DNA of 16,089 bases, taken from contig SKPV01000164.1 of NCBI GenBank assembly GCA_007119345.1, positions 1 through 16,089 of the forward strand, written 5' to 3'. Positions 1 through 8,531 of this stretch are shown piece by piece; the first letter of the stretch is position 1; each line of letters opens with the position of its first letter. The notes under the pieces were generated by a model that was given only the letters and a program-made list of their open reading frames with translations, did no database searches and had not been told where the DNA came from. Origin of the DNA: Halovivax sp. (GTDB taxonomy: Archaea > Halobacteriota > Halobacteria > Halobacteriales > Natrialbaceae). Position numbers and translations under genes: made by a program.

Positions 1-80
1 CGGCGTCGGCGGTCGTCGCGGCGCTGTTTTGAGTTCGCCCCGGCGTCGGCGGTCGTCGCGGCGCTGTTTTGAGTTCGCCC
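1..80. repeat. Two perfect tandem copies of a 40-bp unit
   Basis: Bases 1-40 and 41-80 are identical, and the array begins at the window edge, so more copies may lie outside. The unit is very GC-rich apart from a central T-run (gctgttttgag). A 40-bp period is not a multiple of three and no good reading frame crosses it, so it is probably non-coding. It lies just downstream, in minus-strand sense, of the stop codon of the copA remnant. Confidence 0.9.
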
Positions 81-90
81 GGTCCGCTCG

Positions 91-168
91 TCACCCGTGC
101 AGCCGGCCCAGCGGCCGGGTGACGAGCAGGTGGTAGTCCTCGTGGGAGTCGTAGCGGGCGAAGACGAG
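91..168 (-). pseudogene. Remnant of a second copper-ATPase (CopA) C-terminus
   Basis: Read on the minus strand this stretch encodes 25 residues and a TGA stop. It contains VFARYDSHEDYHL followed by VTRPL, and 19 of its 25 residues match the last 25 residues of the complete CopA at 911-3589. The DNA aligns without gaps to 911-982 at an offset of exactly 820 bp, with 58 of 72 bases identical, including a 35-bp block (128-162 against 948-982) with one mismatch. The differences include substitutions expected of a diverged paralogue rather than a fresh duplication. Upstream of residue 1 the similarity stops abruptly, and within about 35 bp the stop codon of the DUF5615 gene appears. I infer a relic of a second copA gene whose main body has been lost or replaced. 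It is too short to function. Confidence 0.8.
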
Positions 169-201
169 ACAGCAGCTGCGTCCCGGGGCCGCGATCGTTC
201 C

Positions 202-564
202 TCACGGGGCGTCTCGCCACGCATCGAGCCAGATCACGCGGTCCGAGAGTCCGTCCGAAGCGAACGCCTCGACGACGCGATCGACGAGTGCCACGACCTC
301 GCTCGGTTCGGTCCGCACCCAGGCGGGATCTGTATACAGGACGATCCCCGCGTGCCCGCGGTCGTCGGTTAATCTGATGAAGTCCCGATCGTTCGACAGA
401 ACCACGTACCCCCGTTCACGACACCAGTCCAGCAGCTCCGCGTCGACCGTCCGTTCTCCGAATCGGTCGTCCGCGCGAACCGTTTCGTATCCGTTCGCCG
501 CCAGCGTCGTCTCGAGAATCCGAGGGACGTGTTCGTCGAGCAGCAGCGCGGTCGTTTCCCCCAT
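202..564 (-). CDS. DUF5615 PIN-like protein, probable toxin of a toxin-antitoxin pair
   Basis: This 120-residue protein matches the DUF5615/Mut7-C-like branch of the PIN-nuclease fold. It opens with LLLDEHVP, giving acidic residues D10 and E11, continues with D41 and E43 in a helix, and has the conserved SNDRDF segment (D59, D61), followed by AGIVLY. These acidic positions are where PIN-like nucleases bind metal, so RNA cleavage is the likely activity; this is inferred from the family. The ATG lies 3 bp after the stop of the DUF433 gene, so the two are almost certainly co-transcribed from the promoter at 871-876. The order, antitoxin first and toxin second, is typical. The length is normal for the family. 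The gene ends about 34 bp from the copA remnant. Confidence 0.85.
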   Translation of the reverse strand: MGETTALLLDEHVPRILETTLAANGYETVRADDRFGERTVDAELLDWCRERGYVVLSNDRDFIRLTDDRGHAGIVLYTDPAWVRTEPSEVVALVDRVVEAFASDGLSDRVIWLDAWRDAP

Positions 565-567
565 CCG

Positions 568-846
568 TCACTCGGCCGTCTCTGGCGGCCGGAGCGACGT
601 CGCCGCCAGCTCGCGGTCGAGCTCCGCGTGGCGTTCGCGGACGTCCGTCATCTCGTCCGGATTGGCGTAGTAGTACGAGAGGGCGGCGTAGACTTCGTCC
701 AGCCCGATATCGAGCTGATCGGCGACGTCTTCCGGCGAACACGACCCCTCGACAACGAACTCGTATACGTGAAGCACCCCGATTCTGGTTCCCTCGATCC
801 GAGGGTCACCGCCGAGGACGCCCTCGTTCCGGACGATGTCGGTCAT
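568..846 (-). CDS. DUF433 family protein, probable antitoxin
   Basis: This 92-residue protein carries the DUF433 signature GDPRIEGTRI (residues 13-22), then a helix-rich part with SPEDVADQL and the closing AALSYYYANPDE motif. DUF433 proteins are small helix-turn-helix proteins that usually sit directly before a DUF5615 or PIN-like gene and are read as antitoxin and autoregulator. Here the partner follows after 3 bp. The start at 846 is supported by a TATA-like TTTATA 25-30 bp upstream, which would give an almost leaderless transcript. GGAGG lies one base before the ATG, too close to be an ordinary Shine-Dalgarno. The C-terminal 20 residues are acidic and poorly conserved, and may be the part that contacts the toxin. 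Confidence 0.85.
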   Translation of the reverse strand: MTDIVRNEGVLGGDPRIEGTRIGVLHVYEFVVEGSCSPEDVADQLDIGLDEVYAALSYYYANPDEMTDVRERHAELDRELAATSLRPPETAE

Positions 847-870
847 ACCTCCGGATAGTGCACGATTCCG

Positions 871-876
871 TATAAA
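871..876 (-). promoter_or_regulatory. TATA box of the DUF433/DUF5615 operon
   Basis: The minus strand reads TTTATA here, close to the haloarchaeal TATA consensus, 25-30 bp before the ATG at 846. Transcription would then begin at or within a few bases of the start codon. It lies in the 64-bp gap between copA and the antitoxin gene, so the pair has its own promoter and need not depend on copA read-through. Confidence 0.55.
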
Positions 877-910
877 CCGACGGGTCGAGTGGGCGCGAAC
901 AGCGCCTTCG

Positions 911-3589
<2,679 letters not shown>

Positions 3590-3905
3590 CGGAGAAATCT
3601 ACGCGATGGACGTTCAAGCGAGTTATGCCTTCGATCGTTCGGAATAACTGGGGTTGGAATTTGGAAATGAAACTGGTGGTGACGGTGGTCGCGAGGTCGG
3701 TGTGGTCACCGTTGACACTCGAGGGCGGGTCGCCGGTCCGTCGACGGCGAGGCGGCTCGATACGGCAGGGTCGAATTCGATCGATGGACGTTCCGCTCGC
3801 GGGTCGAATTCGATCGATGGACGTTCCGCTCGCGGGTCGAGTCCGACGCCGCGCCGTCCGACTCCGGATCGAACCCGCTCGTCGGAATCTCGACCGACGT
3901 GCCGG
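3590..3905. other. Non-coding spacer upstream of copA
   Basis: This 316-bp spacer holds the copA promoter region and a 33-bp tandem repeat (3768-3840). Frames open here give Arg- and Ser-rich products unlike neighbouring proteins, so I do not call a gene. An AT-richer stretch lies at about 3645-3670. The 12-mer cgatggacgttc occurs at 3604-3615, 15-26 bp before the copA start, and again in both repeat units. I saw no convincing TATA box at the expected distance; the closest AT-rich candidate (cataact on the minus strand) is about 40 bp upstream. Confidence 0.6.
3768..3840. repeat. 33-bp tandem repeat, about 2.2 copies
   Basis: Units at 3768-3800 and 3801-3833 are identical, followed by seven bases of a third. 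Each contains the palindrome tcgaattcga and the 12-mer cgatggacgttc, which also lies in the copA promoter region at 3604-3615. The period would keep a frame, but no convincing protein runs through it. Confidence 0.9.
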
Positions 3906-4208
3906 CTAGCGCTCCCGGACGCTGACTCGCGGCCCGTCCCGGACCACGACGTCGTACCCGGCGTAGGCGAACTCGACCCGTCGATCGCCGCGGGTCGATC
4001 GTCCGTCCCGGTTTTCGAACAGCGAGTCGAGCGCGTCCGGATCGATCGCTTCGTACAGCGGCGGGAGTTCGGTCGGCCCCGCCCGTTCGGCCGCGGCGAC
4101 GGCCTCGATCACGGCGACCGTCGCCGATCGCCGCGTCGCGGCCCTCCGCTGGCCCGAACTCGTTTCGTTCCCCCCGGCGGTCACCCCGTCGCGTGGTTCA
4201 GATACCAT
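3906..4208 (-). CDS. HalOD1 output-domain protein
   Basis: The 100-residue product contains a halobacterial output domain 1 (HalOD1). It has a helix VAVIEAVAAAE (31-41), then TELPPLYEAIDPDALDSLF (46-64), then paired strands VEFAYAGYDVVV. This small domain occurs alone or at the end of haloarchaeal signalling proteins and is thought to be an output or interaction module; no activity is established. The frame stays open back to 4346, but I chose the ATG at 4208 because the extra 46 residues are rich in Cys, His and Arg, unlike the family, and a TATA-like TTTTAT at 4241-4246 would place a transcript start about 10 bases before 4208. The neighbours are the copA spacer downstream and a membrane-protein gene upstream on the same strand. 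Confidence 0.75.
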   Translation of the reverse strand: MVSEPRDGVTAGGNETSSGQRRAATRRSATVAVIEAVAAAERAGPTELPPLYEAIDPDALDSLFENRDGRSTRGDRRVEFAYAGYDVVVRDGPRVSVRER

Positions 4209-4240
4209 GCGCCAACGACTCGCATGGGCAACCTTCTCGC

Positions 4241-4246
4241 ATAAAA
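4241..4246 (-). promoter_or_regulatory. TATA-like box of the first HalOD1 gene
   Basis: The minus strand reads TTTTAT 33-38 bp before the ATG at 4208. Further upstream, at 4257-4269, lies an inverted repeat, acacg and cgtgt with a 3-base spacer, where a regulator or basal factor might contact the promoter. Confidence 0.4.
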
Positions 4247-4362
4247 GCGCTCCGAAACACGACGCGTGTGATACTCGTTCGTCGTATTTTTTCAACGCTG
4301 GTACAGAACGCCCGTCGGCCGTTCGACCGGCGCTCCGCGCCGCCACCGTCCGTTGCCGCCCG

Positions 4363-4872
4363 TCAGCGTTTCCCGTTTCGATAAGTCAACCACGCGAACG
4401 CACCGGCGGCGACCGTCTCGGCGCTCTTCGTGGCGAGGGCGATCGGGTCGTCTCGCAGGTGTTCGAACAGGATCTCGAGCGCCGATCCCTCGTGTCCGTG
4501 GTCGTGGTCGTCATCGTGCCCGTGATTGTCGTGTCCGTGACTTTCGTGCTCGTGTCCGTGCCCGGCGTCCTCGAGCCCCAGCACGGACTCCGTCACCCCG
4601 AAGGCGTGCCAGTCGGCGTAGGCCACGACGTGGGCTGCCATGAGGATCGCCCCCGCCGCGTACAGCGGCCGCCGCGGCAGGTCCGTCCGCACGATCGCGT
4701 AGACGAGGCCGGTGACGAGAGCTGCGGCCAGCACGAACAGCGCGGGCCGAAGCTCGAACGTCCCGCCGGCGAGGACGTCGAAGACTCCGTCGAGCCCGAG
4801 CAGGAGGTGAACGATCGCGCTGACGGCGGCGAGACCGACGGCGGCGTACCAGACGGCGGGAGCGCGGCTCAT
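4363..4872 (-). CDS. Four-helix membrane protein with a His-rich loop
   Basis: I do not recognise a characterised family for this 169-residue protein. It has four probable membrane helices at about residues 8-28, 43-62, 68-88 and 143-163. Between helices 3 and 4, residues 105-127 hold ten histidines among Gly, Asp and Glu (HGHEHESHGHD and following). Such loops bind Zn, Ni, Co or Cu in CDF, ZIP and Ni/Co transporters, but the helices show none of those families' transport motifs. A metal-sensing, metal-storage or accessory role is therefore only an inference, helped by copA lying nearby. The ATG at 4872 is the natural start, just before helix 1. The gene is divergent from the membrane/regulator pair at 4967, with 94 bp between starts. 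Confidence 0.8.
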   Translation of the reverse strand: MSRAPAVWYAAVGLAAVSAIVHLLLGLDGVFDVLAGGTFELRPALFVLAAALVTGLVYAIVRTDLPRRPLYAAGAILMAAHVVAYADWHAFGVTESVLGLEDAGHGHEHESHGHDNHGHDDDHDHGHEGSALEILFEHLRDDPIALATKSAETVAAGAFAWLTYRNGKR

Positions 4873-4966
4873 ACGCGACGCTTGGGAGGGCCCGGTCTAC
4901 CCGTTTCTGGTACGAACGCCGAAAAACCGAGGGACACAAGCCGTCCGGACCCGAGGTTCCGCGTAG

Positions 4967-5386
4967 ATGATATTCCGGGCGACGATCGTCCCACCGTCGG
5001 CGGATTTCGATCTCCGGGCCGCGGCGACGCCCCACCTCGCCGGAGGGTCGGACCTTCATTTGGCGGGCTTGCTCGCCGTCTCCGCCGTCGGCTCGCTCGT
5101 GGTGTTCGCGCTCGCCGTCGGCGCCTTCCGTCGGCGCCGGTCGCTCCCGTACCTGCTGATCACCGCGGCCCTCGGCGCGCTGGTGATGCGGCCGGTCGTC
5201 GGCGCCGGCACCCTCCTCGGGGTCGTCCCGATGTGGCACCACCACTTCCTCGAGCACCTGCTCGACGTCGTGATCGCGGCGCTGTTGCTGGCGGCCGTTT
5301 TCAGCGTCCGCGCCCTCGACACCGCGCCCGACGCCGGCGCGCGAACGCCCGAAAACGCGGATTCGCGGGGGACCGAGAATGAGTGA
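4967..5386 (+). CDS. Small membrane protein, DUF7471-like
   Basis: This is a 139-residue protein with three likely membrane helices at about residues 32-54, 60-86 and 94-115. A basic RRRR turn separates the first two and a His-rich MWHHHFLEHLLD segment (89-100) precedes the third. The N-terminus is short and not signal-like, and the C-terminal tail is hydrophilic and acidic. It resembles haloarchaeal membrane proteins found beside winged-helix regulators (DUF7471-type; I am moderately sure of the name). The next gene starts 33 bp later on the same strand, so the two probably form one operon. The clustered histidines might bind metal or haem, but nothing in the sequence proves it. Confidence 0.75.
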   Translation: MIFRATIVPPSADFDLRAAATPHLAGGSDLHLAGLLAVSAVGSLVVFALAVGAFRRRRSLPYLLITAALGALVMRPVVGAGTLLGVVPMWHHHFLEHLLDVVIAALLLAAVFSVRALDTAPDAGARTPENADSRGTENE

Positions 5387-5408
5387 GGGGACGACGCTCC
5401 TGGGTGGC

Positions 5409-5413
5409 GGAGG
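5409..5413 (+). promoter_or_regulatory. Shine-Dalgarno site for the winged-helix gene
   Basis: GGAGG lies six bases before the ATG at 5420. As the second gene of an operon, this one cannot be leaderless, so an SD site fits and supports the chosen start. Confidence 0.55.
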
Positions 5414-5419
5414 CAGACG

Positions 5420-5950
5420 ATGAGCGAGACGCGCCGACGGATCCGGGACGCCGTCGCCCGCGACCCCGGCATCCACTTCAACGCCATCGTCCGCGACCTC
5501 GCCCTCGCGCGGGGCCAGGTTCAACACCACCTCCGGCGCCTTCGCGAGTCGGGATCGGTCGTGCGCCACGAGCGCTTCGGCCGGACCCACTACTACCCGC
5601 CGGCGTACGACGAGCGCGAGCGCGACGCGATCGCCGCGCTCCGCCGGGAGACCGCGGCCGCCGTCGTCGCCGCGCTCTGCTCGCGCGGCTCGACCGCGCC
5701 GGGCGATCTCGTCGCGACGCTCGAGGTCCCCAGGAGCACGCTCGAACACCACCTCGAGCGCCTGGAGGCCTGCGACCTGATCGAGCGCCGGAGGCTGCCG
5801 GGCAACCGCGTCGAACTGGTCCCGGTCGATCACGAGGCGGCGGTCGGCCTGCTCGAAGCGATCGAGACCGATCCGCGGGCCGCGGGCGTCGACCGGTTCG
5901 AGCGCCTGGTCGACTCGCTGCTCGAATTCGGCGACGGGAGCGGGCGGTGA
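5420..5950 (+). CDS. Transcription regulator with two winged-helix domains
   Basis: The 176-residue protein contains two winged helix-turn-helix domains. The first (about 4-62) has IHFNAIVRDLALARGQVQHHLRRL and the wing GRTHYYP. The second (about 68-138) has APGDLVATLEVPRSTLEHHL then a wing with RRLPGNRVELVPV. This double arrangement is common in haloarchaeal regulators of the ArsR/MarR-like group. There is no ligand domain or Cys/His cluster of the kind expected in a direct metal sensor. It follows the small membrane protein by 33 bp and has a good SD site. The likely role is to regulate its own operon or the divergent His-loop gene, possibly with the membrane protein as signal partner; this is inference from position. 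Confidence 0.85.
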   Translation: MSETRRRIRDAVARDPGIHFNAIVRDLALARGQVQHHLRRLRESGSVVRHERFGRTHYYPPAYDERERDAIAALRRETAAAVVAALCSRGSTAPGDLVATLEVPRSTLEHHLERLEACDLIERRRLPGNRVELVPVDHEAAVGLLEAIETDPRAAGVDRFERLVDSLLEFGDGSGR

Positions 5951-6020
5951 GCCGCTCGCTCGCCGCGCGACGTCCGTCTGCGGGCCCCGAGCCCGGATCC
6001 CTCCGTCGGGCGGACTCGCC

Positions 6021-6039
6021 TGCGAGCGACTCGCTCGCA
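6021..6039. other. Perfect hairpin in the spacer before hisG
   Basis: An 8-bp inverted repeat, tgcgagcg and cgctcgca, is separated by the three bases act. It lies 71 bp after the stop of the winged-helix gene and 55 bp before hisG. No T-run follows, so it is not a standard terminator. It could stop upstream transcription, act as an operator, or be chance in GC-rich DNA. Confidence 0.4.
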
Positions 6040-6061
6040 CACCGTTCGGCGAGATGGAAAG

Positions 6062-6067
6062 ACAATT
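6062..6067 (+). promoter_or_regulatory. Possible TATA-like element of hisG
   Basis: The sequence acaatt, preceded by ggaaag, lies 27-32 bp before the hisG ATG and is the only AT-rich hexamer at that distance. Its match to the haloarchaeal consensus is weak. Confidence 0.3.
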
Positions 6068-6093
6068 CCCTCCCCGTACCAAAGCCCCGCCAA

Positions 6094-6948
6094 ATGCGCA
6101 TCGCCGTTCCCAACAAGGGCCGCCTGCACGAGCCGTCGATCGACCTGCTGGAGCGGGCGGGCCTCCATCTGGAAAACGGCGCCGAGCGCAAACTCTACGC
6201 CGAGACCGTCGACCCCGACGTGACCGTCCTCTTCGCCCGGGCGGCGGACGTCCCGGAGTACATCGCCGACGGCGCGGCCGACCTCGGCATCACGGGCCTC
6301 GACCAGGTCCGCGAGTCCGGGCAGGGGAGCGTCATCGAGACGCTGCTCGACCTCGAGTTCGGTCGGTGTCGACTCGTCCTCGCGGCGCCGGAAGACGGCG
6401 ACATCGACGCCGTAGACGACCTGGAGGGCAAGACCGTCGCGACGGAGTTCCCCCGGATCGCCCGCGAGTTCTTCGACGAGCGCGGGGTCTCGCCCGCCGT
6501 CGTGGAGGTTTCGGGCGCGACCGAACTCACCCCGCACGTCGAGATGGCCGACGCGATCGTCGACATCACGAGCACCGGGACGACGCTCGCGGTCAACCGG
6601 CTCGCGATCGTCGAGGAGGTCCTCGCCAGCTCGGTGCGGCTGTTCGCCCGCGAGGACGTCGTCGACGACTCGAAGGTCCGGGAGTTGCAGACGGCGCTCT
6701 CCTCGGTGCTGGCTGCCGACGGCAAGCGCTACCTCATGATGAACGTTCCCGAAGACCGCCTCGAGGAGGTCCGCGAGGTCATCCCGGGCCTCGGCGGACC
6801 GACGATCATGGACATCGCCAACGGGGGCGACAAAGTAGCGGTCCACGCCGTCGTCGACGAGCGCGACGTCTTCGAGACCATCAACGACGTCAAACGGCGC
6901 GGCGCGAGCGGCATTCTGGTGACCGAGATCGAGCGTCTCGTGGAGTGA
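6094..6948 (+). CDS. hisG: ATP phosphoribosyltransferase, long form
   Basis: HisG joins ATP and PRPP to make phosphoribosyl-ATP, the first and feedback-controlled step of histidine synthesis, in the cytoplasm. The 284-residue protein begins MRIAVPNKGRLHEPSIDLL, as the family does, and carries the PRPP-binding stretch ADAIVDITSTGTTL at about 150-163. The last 75 or so residues form the ferredoxin-like HisG_C regulatory domain, with GLGGPTIMDI and the terminal GASGILVTEIERL. This marks the long, homohexameric form that needs no HisZ and is inhibited by histidine. The frame is open upstream to 5383, but that part is Arg- and Pro-rich and antisense-like, so the ATG at 6094 is clearly right. No other his gene lies in the window, in line with the scattered his genes of haloarchaea. 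Confidence 0.97.
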   Translation: MRIAVPNKGRLHEPSIDLLERAGLHLENGAERKLYAETVDPDVTVLFARAADVPEYIADGAADLGITGLDQVRESGQGSVIETLLDLEFGRCRLVLAAPEDGDIDAVDDLEGKTVATEFPRIAREFFDERGVSPAVVEVSGATELTPHVEMADAIVDITSTGTTLAVNRLAIVEEVLASSVRLFAREDVVDDSKVRELQTALSSVLAADGKRYLMMNVPEDRLEEVREVIPGLGGPTIMDIANGGDKVAVHAVVDERDVFETINDVKRRGASGILVTEIERLVE

Positions 6949-7027
6949 GTCGGATCCGAACGGGTCGTCGTCCGACCGCCGTCGGGCGGACGGCGCGGCC
7001 GACCGCTCGATCGACTCGCCGCGGGGC

Positions 7028-7045
7028 CGATCGACCGCTCGATCG
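7028..7045. other. Hairpin downstream of hisG
   Basis: The sequence cgatcga-ccgc-tcgatcg forms a 7-bp stem with a 4-base loop 79 bp after the hisG stop. The loop and right arm repeat bases also present near 7002-7013. No T-run follows. It may be a weak terminator or chance, since cgatcg is frequent in this genome. Confidence 0.3.
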
Positions 7046-7163
7046 CCCGGCCGGCTGCGGACCCGACCCACGCCCCTCCGTTCCACTGACGTGAGATTTC
7101 ACTCTCGCGCCGCTCTCGACCGATTAGTCGAAGAAACTGAACGTTTAGCCGGAGCAACGGAAG

Positions 7164-7169
7164 ATATAT
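7164..7169 (+). promoter_or_regulatory. TATA box of the TraB-like gene
   Basis: ATATAT lies 31-36 bp before the ATG at 7200, in an AT-rich patch. It predicts a transcript start 5-10 bases before the ATG. Confidence 0.4.
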
Positions 7170-7199
7170 GCCGGTAGTCGCGTATTACAACTCGACTCA

Positions 7200-7952
7200 A
7201 TGGACGACGCGCCCCCTTTCGCCGATCGCTTCGACGATCCCCGGGTGACCCCGGAATTCTGTCGGCGCGTCCCCGGTGCGGACGGCGACGTGATCCTCCT
7301 CGGCGTGGTCCACGACCACCCCGCGAGCGTCGGCCGCGTGGGGACCGTCCTCGATCGCGTCGACCCCGCGGTGCTCGCGGTCGAACTTCCCTCCGCGGCG
7401 GTCCCGCTGTATCGAACCTACGCCCGCGAGACCGACGACGCCGGTCGACCCCGGTTCGGCGGCGAGATGAGCGCCGCGATCGCCGCCGCCGGCGACGCCG
7501 AGGTCGTCGGCATCGACGCGCCGAGCTGGTCGTTCTGCCGACGGCTCGCCACCAGGCTCGTGGCCGACCGCGTCGCGGGCGCGACCGCCCGTCGGCTCCT
7601 CTCGAGCCTCGGCGGCGCGACCCGGACGGCGCTGTCCTGCCGGCTCGCGGCGACGCTGACGAACGCCACGTCGATGACCGTCGCGGCCGACGACCCGATC
7701 TCCTACGACTGCTCGCACGCCGATCCGCCGACGCGTCAGGCCGCACACGAGCGGAGTCACGTCGCGGGCGTGCGGGCGCTCTTGCGGTCCGGCGAACCCG
7801 GCGCCGTCACCTACCGGGACGAGACCCGGGAAGCCTGCATGGTCGATCGCCTCCGCGCGCTCCGCGAGCGCGGCGACGTGGTCGTCGTGGTGGGCGTCGA
7901 CCACCTGGAGCCGCTCGCCGAGGCGCTGACCGGGCCGGAGGAAGCGGACTGA
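7200..7952 (+). CDS. Short soluble TraB/PrgY-like protein
   Basis: The 250-residue protein resembles the N-terminal domain of the TraB/PrgY/GumN (Tiki-like) superfamily. It has a strand ending VILLGVVHDHPASV (31-44), with the family's G-x-x-H motif, then AVLAVELP (57-64) with the conserved Glu, then FGGEMSAAI (86-94), and near the end VVVVVGVDHLEPLAEAL. The His and Glu residues are those thought to form a metalloprotease-like site. Standard archaeal TraB proteins are much longer and end in membrane helices; none is seen here, so this would be a cytosolic single-domain version. The substrate is unknown; PrgY and TraB act in pheromone control in enterococci, but that role cannot be carried over. 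It stands alone behind its own promoter, convergent with the second HalOD1 gene. Confidence 0.75.
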   Translation: MDDAPPFADRFDDPRVTPEFCRRVPGADGDVILLGVVHDHPASVGRVGTVLDRVDPAVLAVELPSAAVPLYRTYARETDDAGRPRFGGEMSAAIAAAGDAEVVGIDAPSWSFCRRLATRLVADRVAGATARRLLSSLGGATRTALSCRLAATLTNATSMTVAADDPISYDCSHADPPTRQAAHERSHVAGVRALLRSGEPGAVTYRDETREACMVDRLRALRERGDVVVVVGVDHLEPLAEALTGPEEAD

Positions 7953-7984
7953 AAACGGATCGGCCGCGCCGGATGCGGCGGCGA

Positions 7985-8260
7985 TCAGATCGGCGGTTCG
8001 ATCAGGATGCGGCCGTCGGCGTAGACGAAGACCCGGTACGCGCCGACCGGAAAGGCGACGACGCCGCCGGTGCGCCGGCGGCCGTCGCGGGCGTCCCGGA
8101 AGATGGCGTCGAGCGCGTCCGGATCGACGCGGTCGTACAGCGAGAACGAGCCGTCGGTGACGTCGACGCCCGTCGCCTCGGCGATCGCGTGCGCGACGGT
8201 GGCGTGTCGGTCGGCCGGCCCGTCGGGGTCGTGTCTGGCCTCGTAGATTCGCTCGACCGC
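7985..8260 (-). CDS. Second HalOD1 output domain, start unresolved
   Basis: The minus-strand frame encodes a full HalOD1 domain: VERIYEARHDPDGPADRH, a helix VAHAIAEATGVDV, LYDRVDPDALDAIF, VVAFPVGAYRVFV and a terminal DGRILIEPP. The domain begins at about 8260, but the frame has no ATG, GTG or TTG near there. The first in-frame ATG is at 8650, which would add about 130 Arg/Pro/Thr-rich residues running through a tandem repeat and into the zinc-ribbon gene. A GTG at about 8349 in another frame begins VNGYAFRPESPSE and would need a frameshift to reach the domain. The gene may therefore be broken, frameshifted, mis-sequenced, or use an unusual start. It differs clearly from the copy at 3906-4208, so it is not a recent duplicate. 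Confidence 0.6.
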   Translation of the reverse strand, partial: AVERIYEARHDPDGPADRHATVAHAIAEATGVDVTDGSFSLYDRVDPDALDAIFRDARDGRRRTGGVVAFPVGAYRVFVYADGRILIEPPI

Positions 8261-8413
8261 GGGCGACGGGCCGATTCGGGGGACGGGTGTGTGCTGGCCG
8301 TGCGTGCGCCGGTGGCTTCGCTCGGCGATTCGGGACGAAAAGCGTACCCGTTCACCAGTGCAACGAGGCGGACCTCGTCGGGATGCGCCGTCGCCCCCTC
8401 GATCCGATCGACC

Positions 8414-8520
8414 GGTCGGGCGGTTCGACCGGTCGGGGTTCCTTCGTATCGGTCGGGCGGTTGGACCGGTCGGGGTTCGTTCGGATCGGTTCGCCGGTTC
8501 GACCGGTCGGCGGGCGGGCC
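8414..8520. repeat. 37-bp degenerate tandem repeat, about 2.8 copies
   Basis: Units start at 8414, 8451 and 8488; the first two differ at only a few positions and the third is shorter and more diverged. The motif gaccggtcgg recurs in every unit and once more just before the array. The period is not a multiple of three. It fills the gap between the zinc-ribbon gene and the second HalOD1 domain. Confidence 0.8.
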
Positions 8521-8531
8521 TCGCCGACGGC

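Noticed and set aside
3625..4244. Plus-strand small proteins across the 33-bp repeat
   Set aside because: The frames are Arg/Ser-rich and basic, unlike haloarchaeal proteins, and overlap the HalOD1 gene in antisense.
4281..4292. T-run near 4285 as a terminator
   Set aside because: The T-run is on the plus strand where no plus-strand gene ends, and no stem precedes it.
4511..6082. 523-codon minus-strand frame across the membrane/regulator operon
   Set aside because: It runs antisense to two well-supported genes and gives an Arg-rich, motif-free product.
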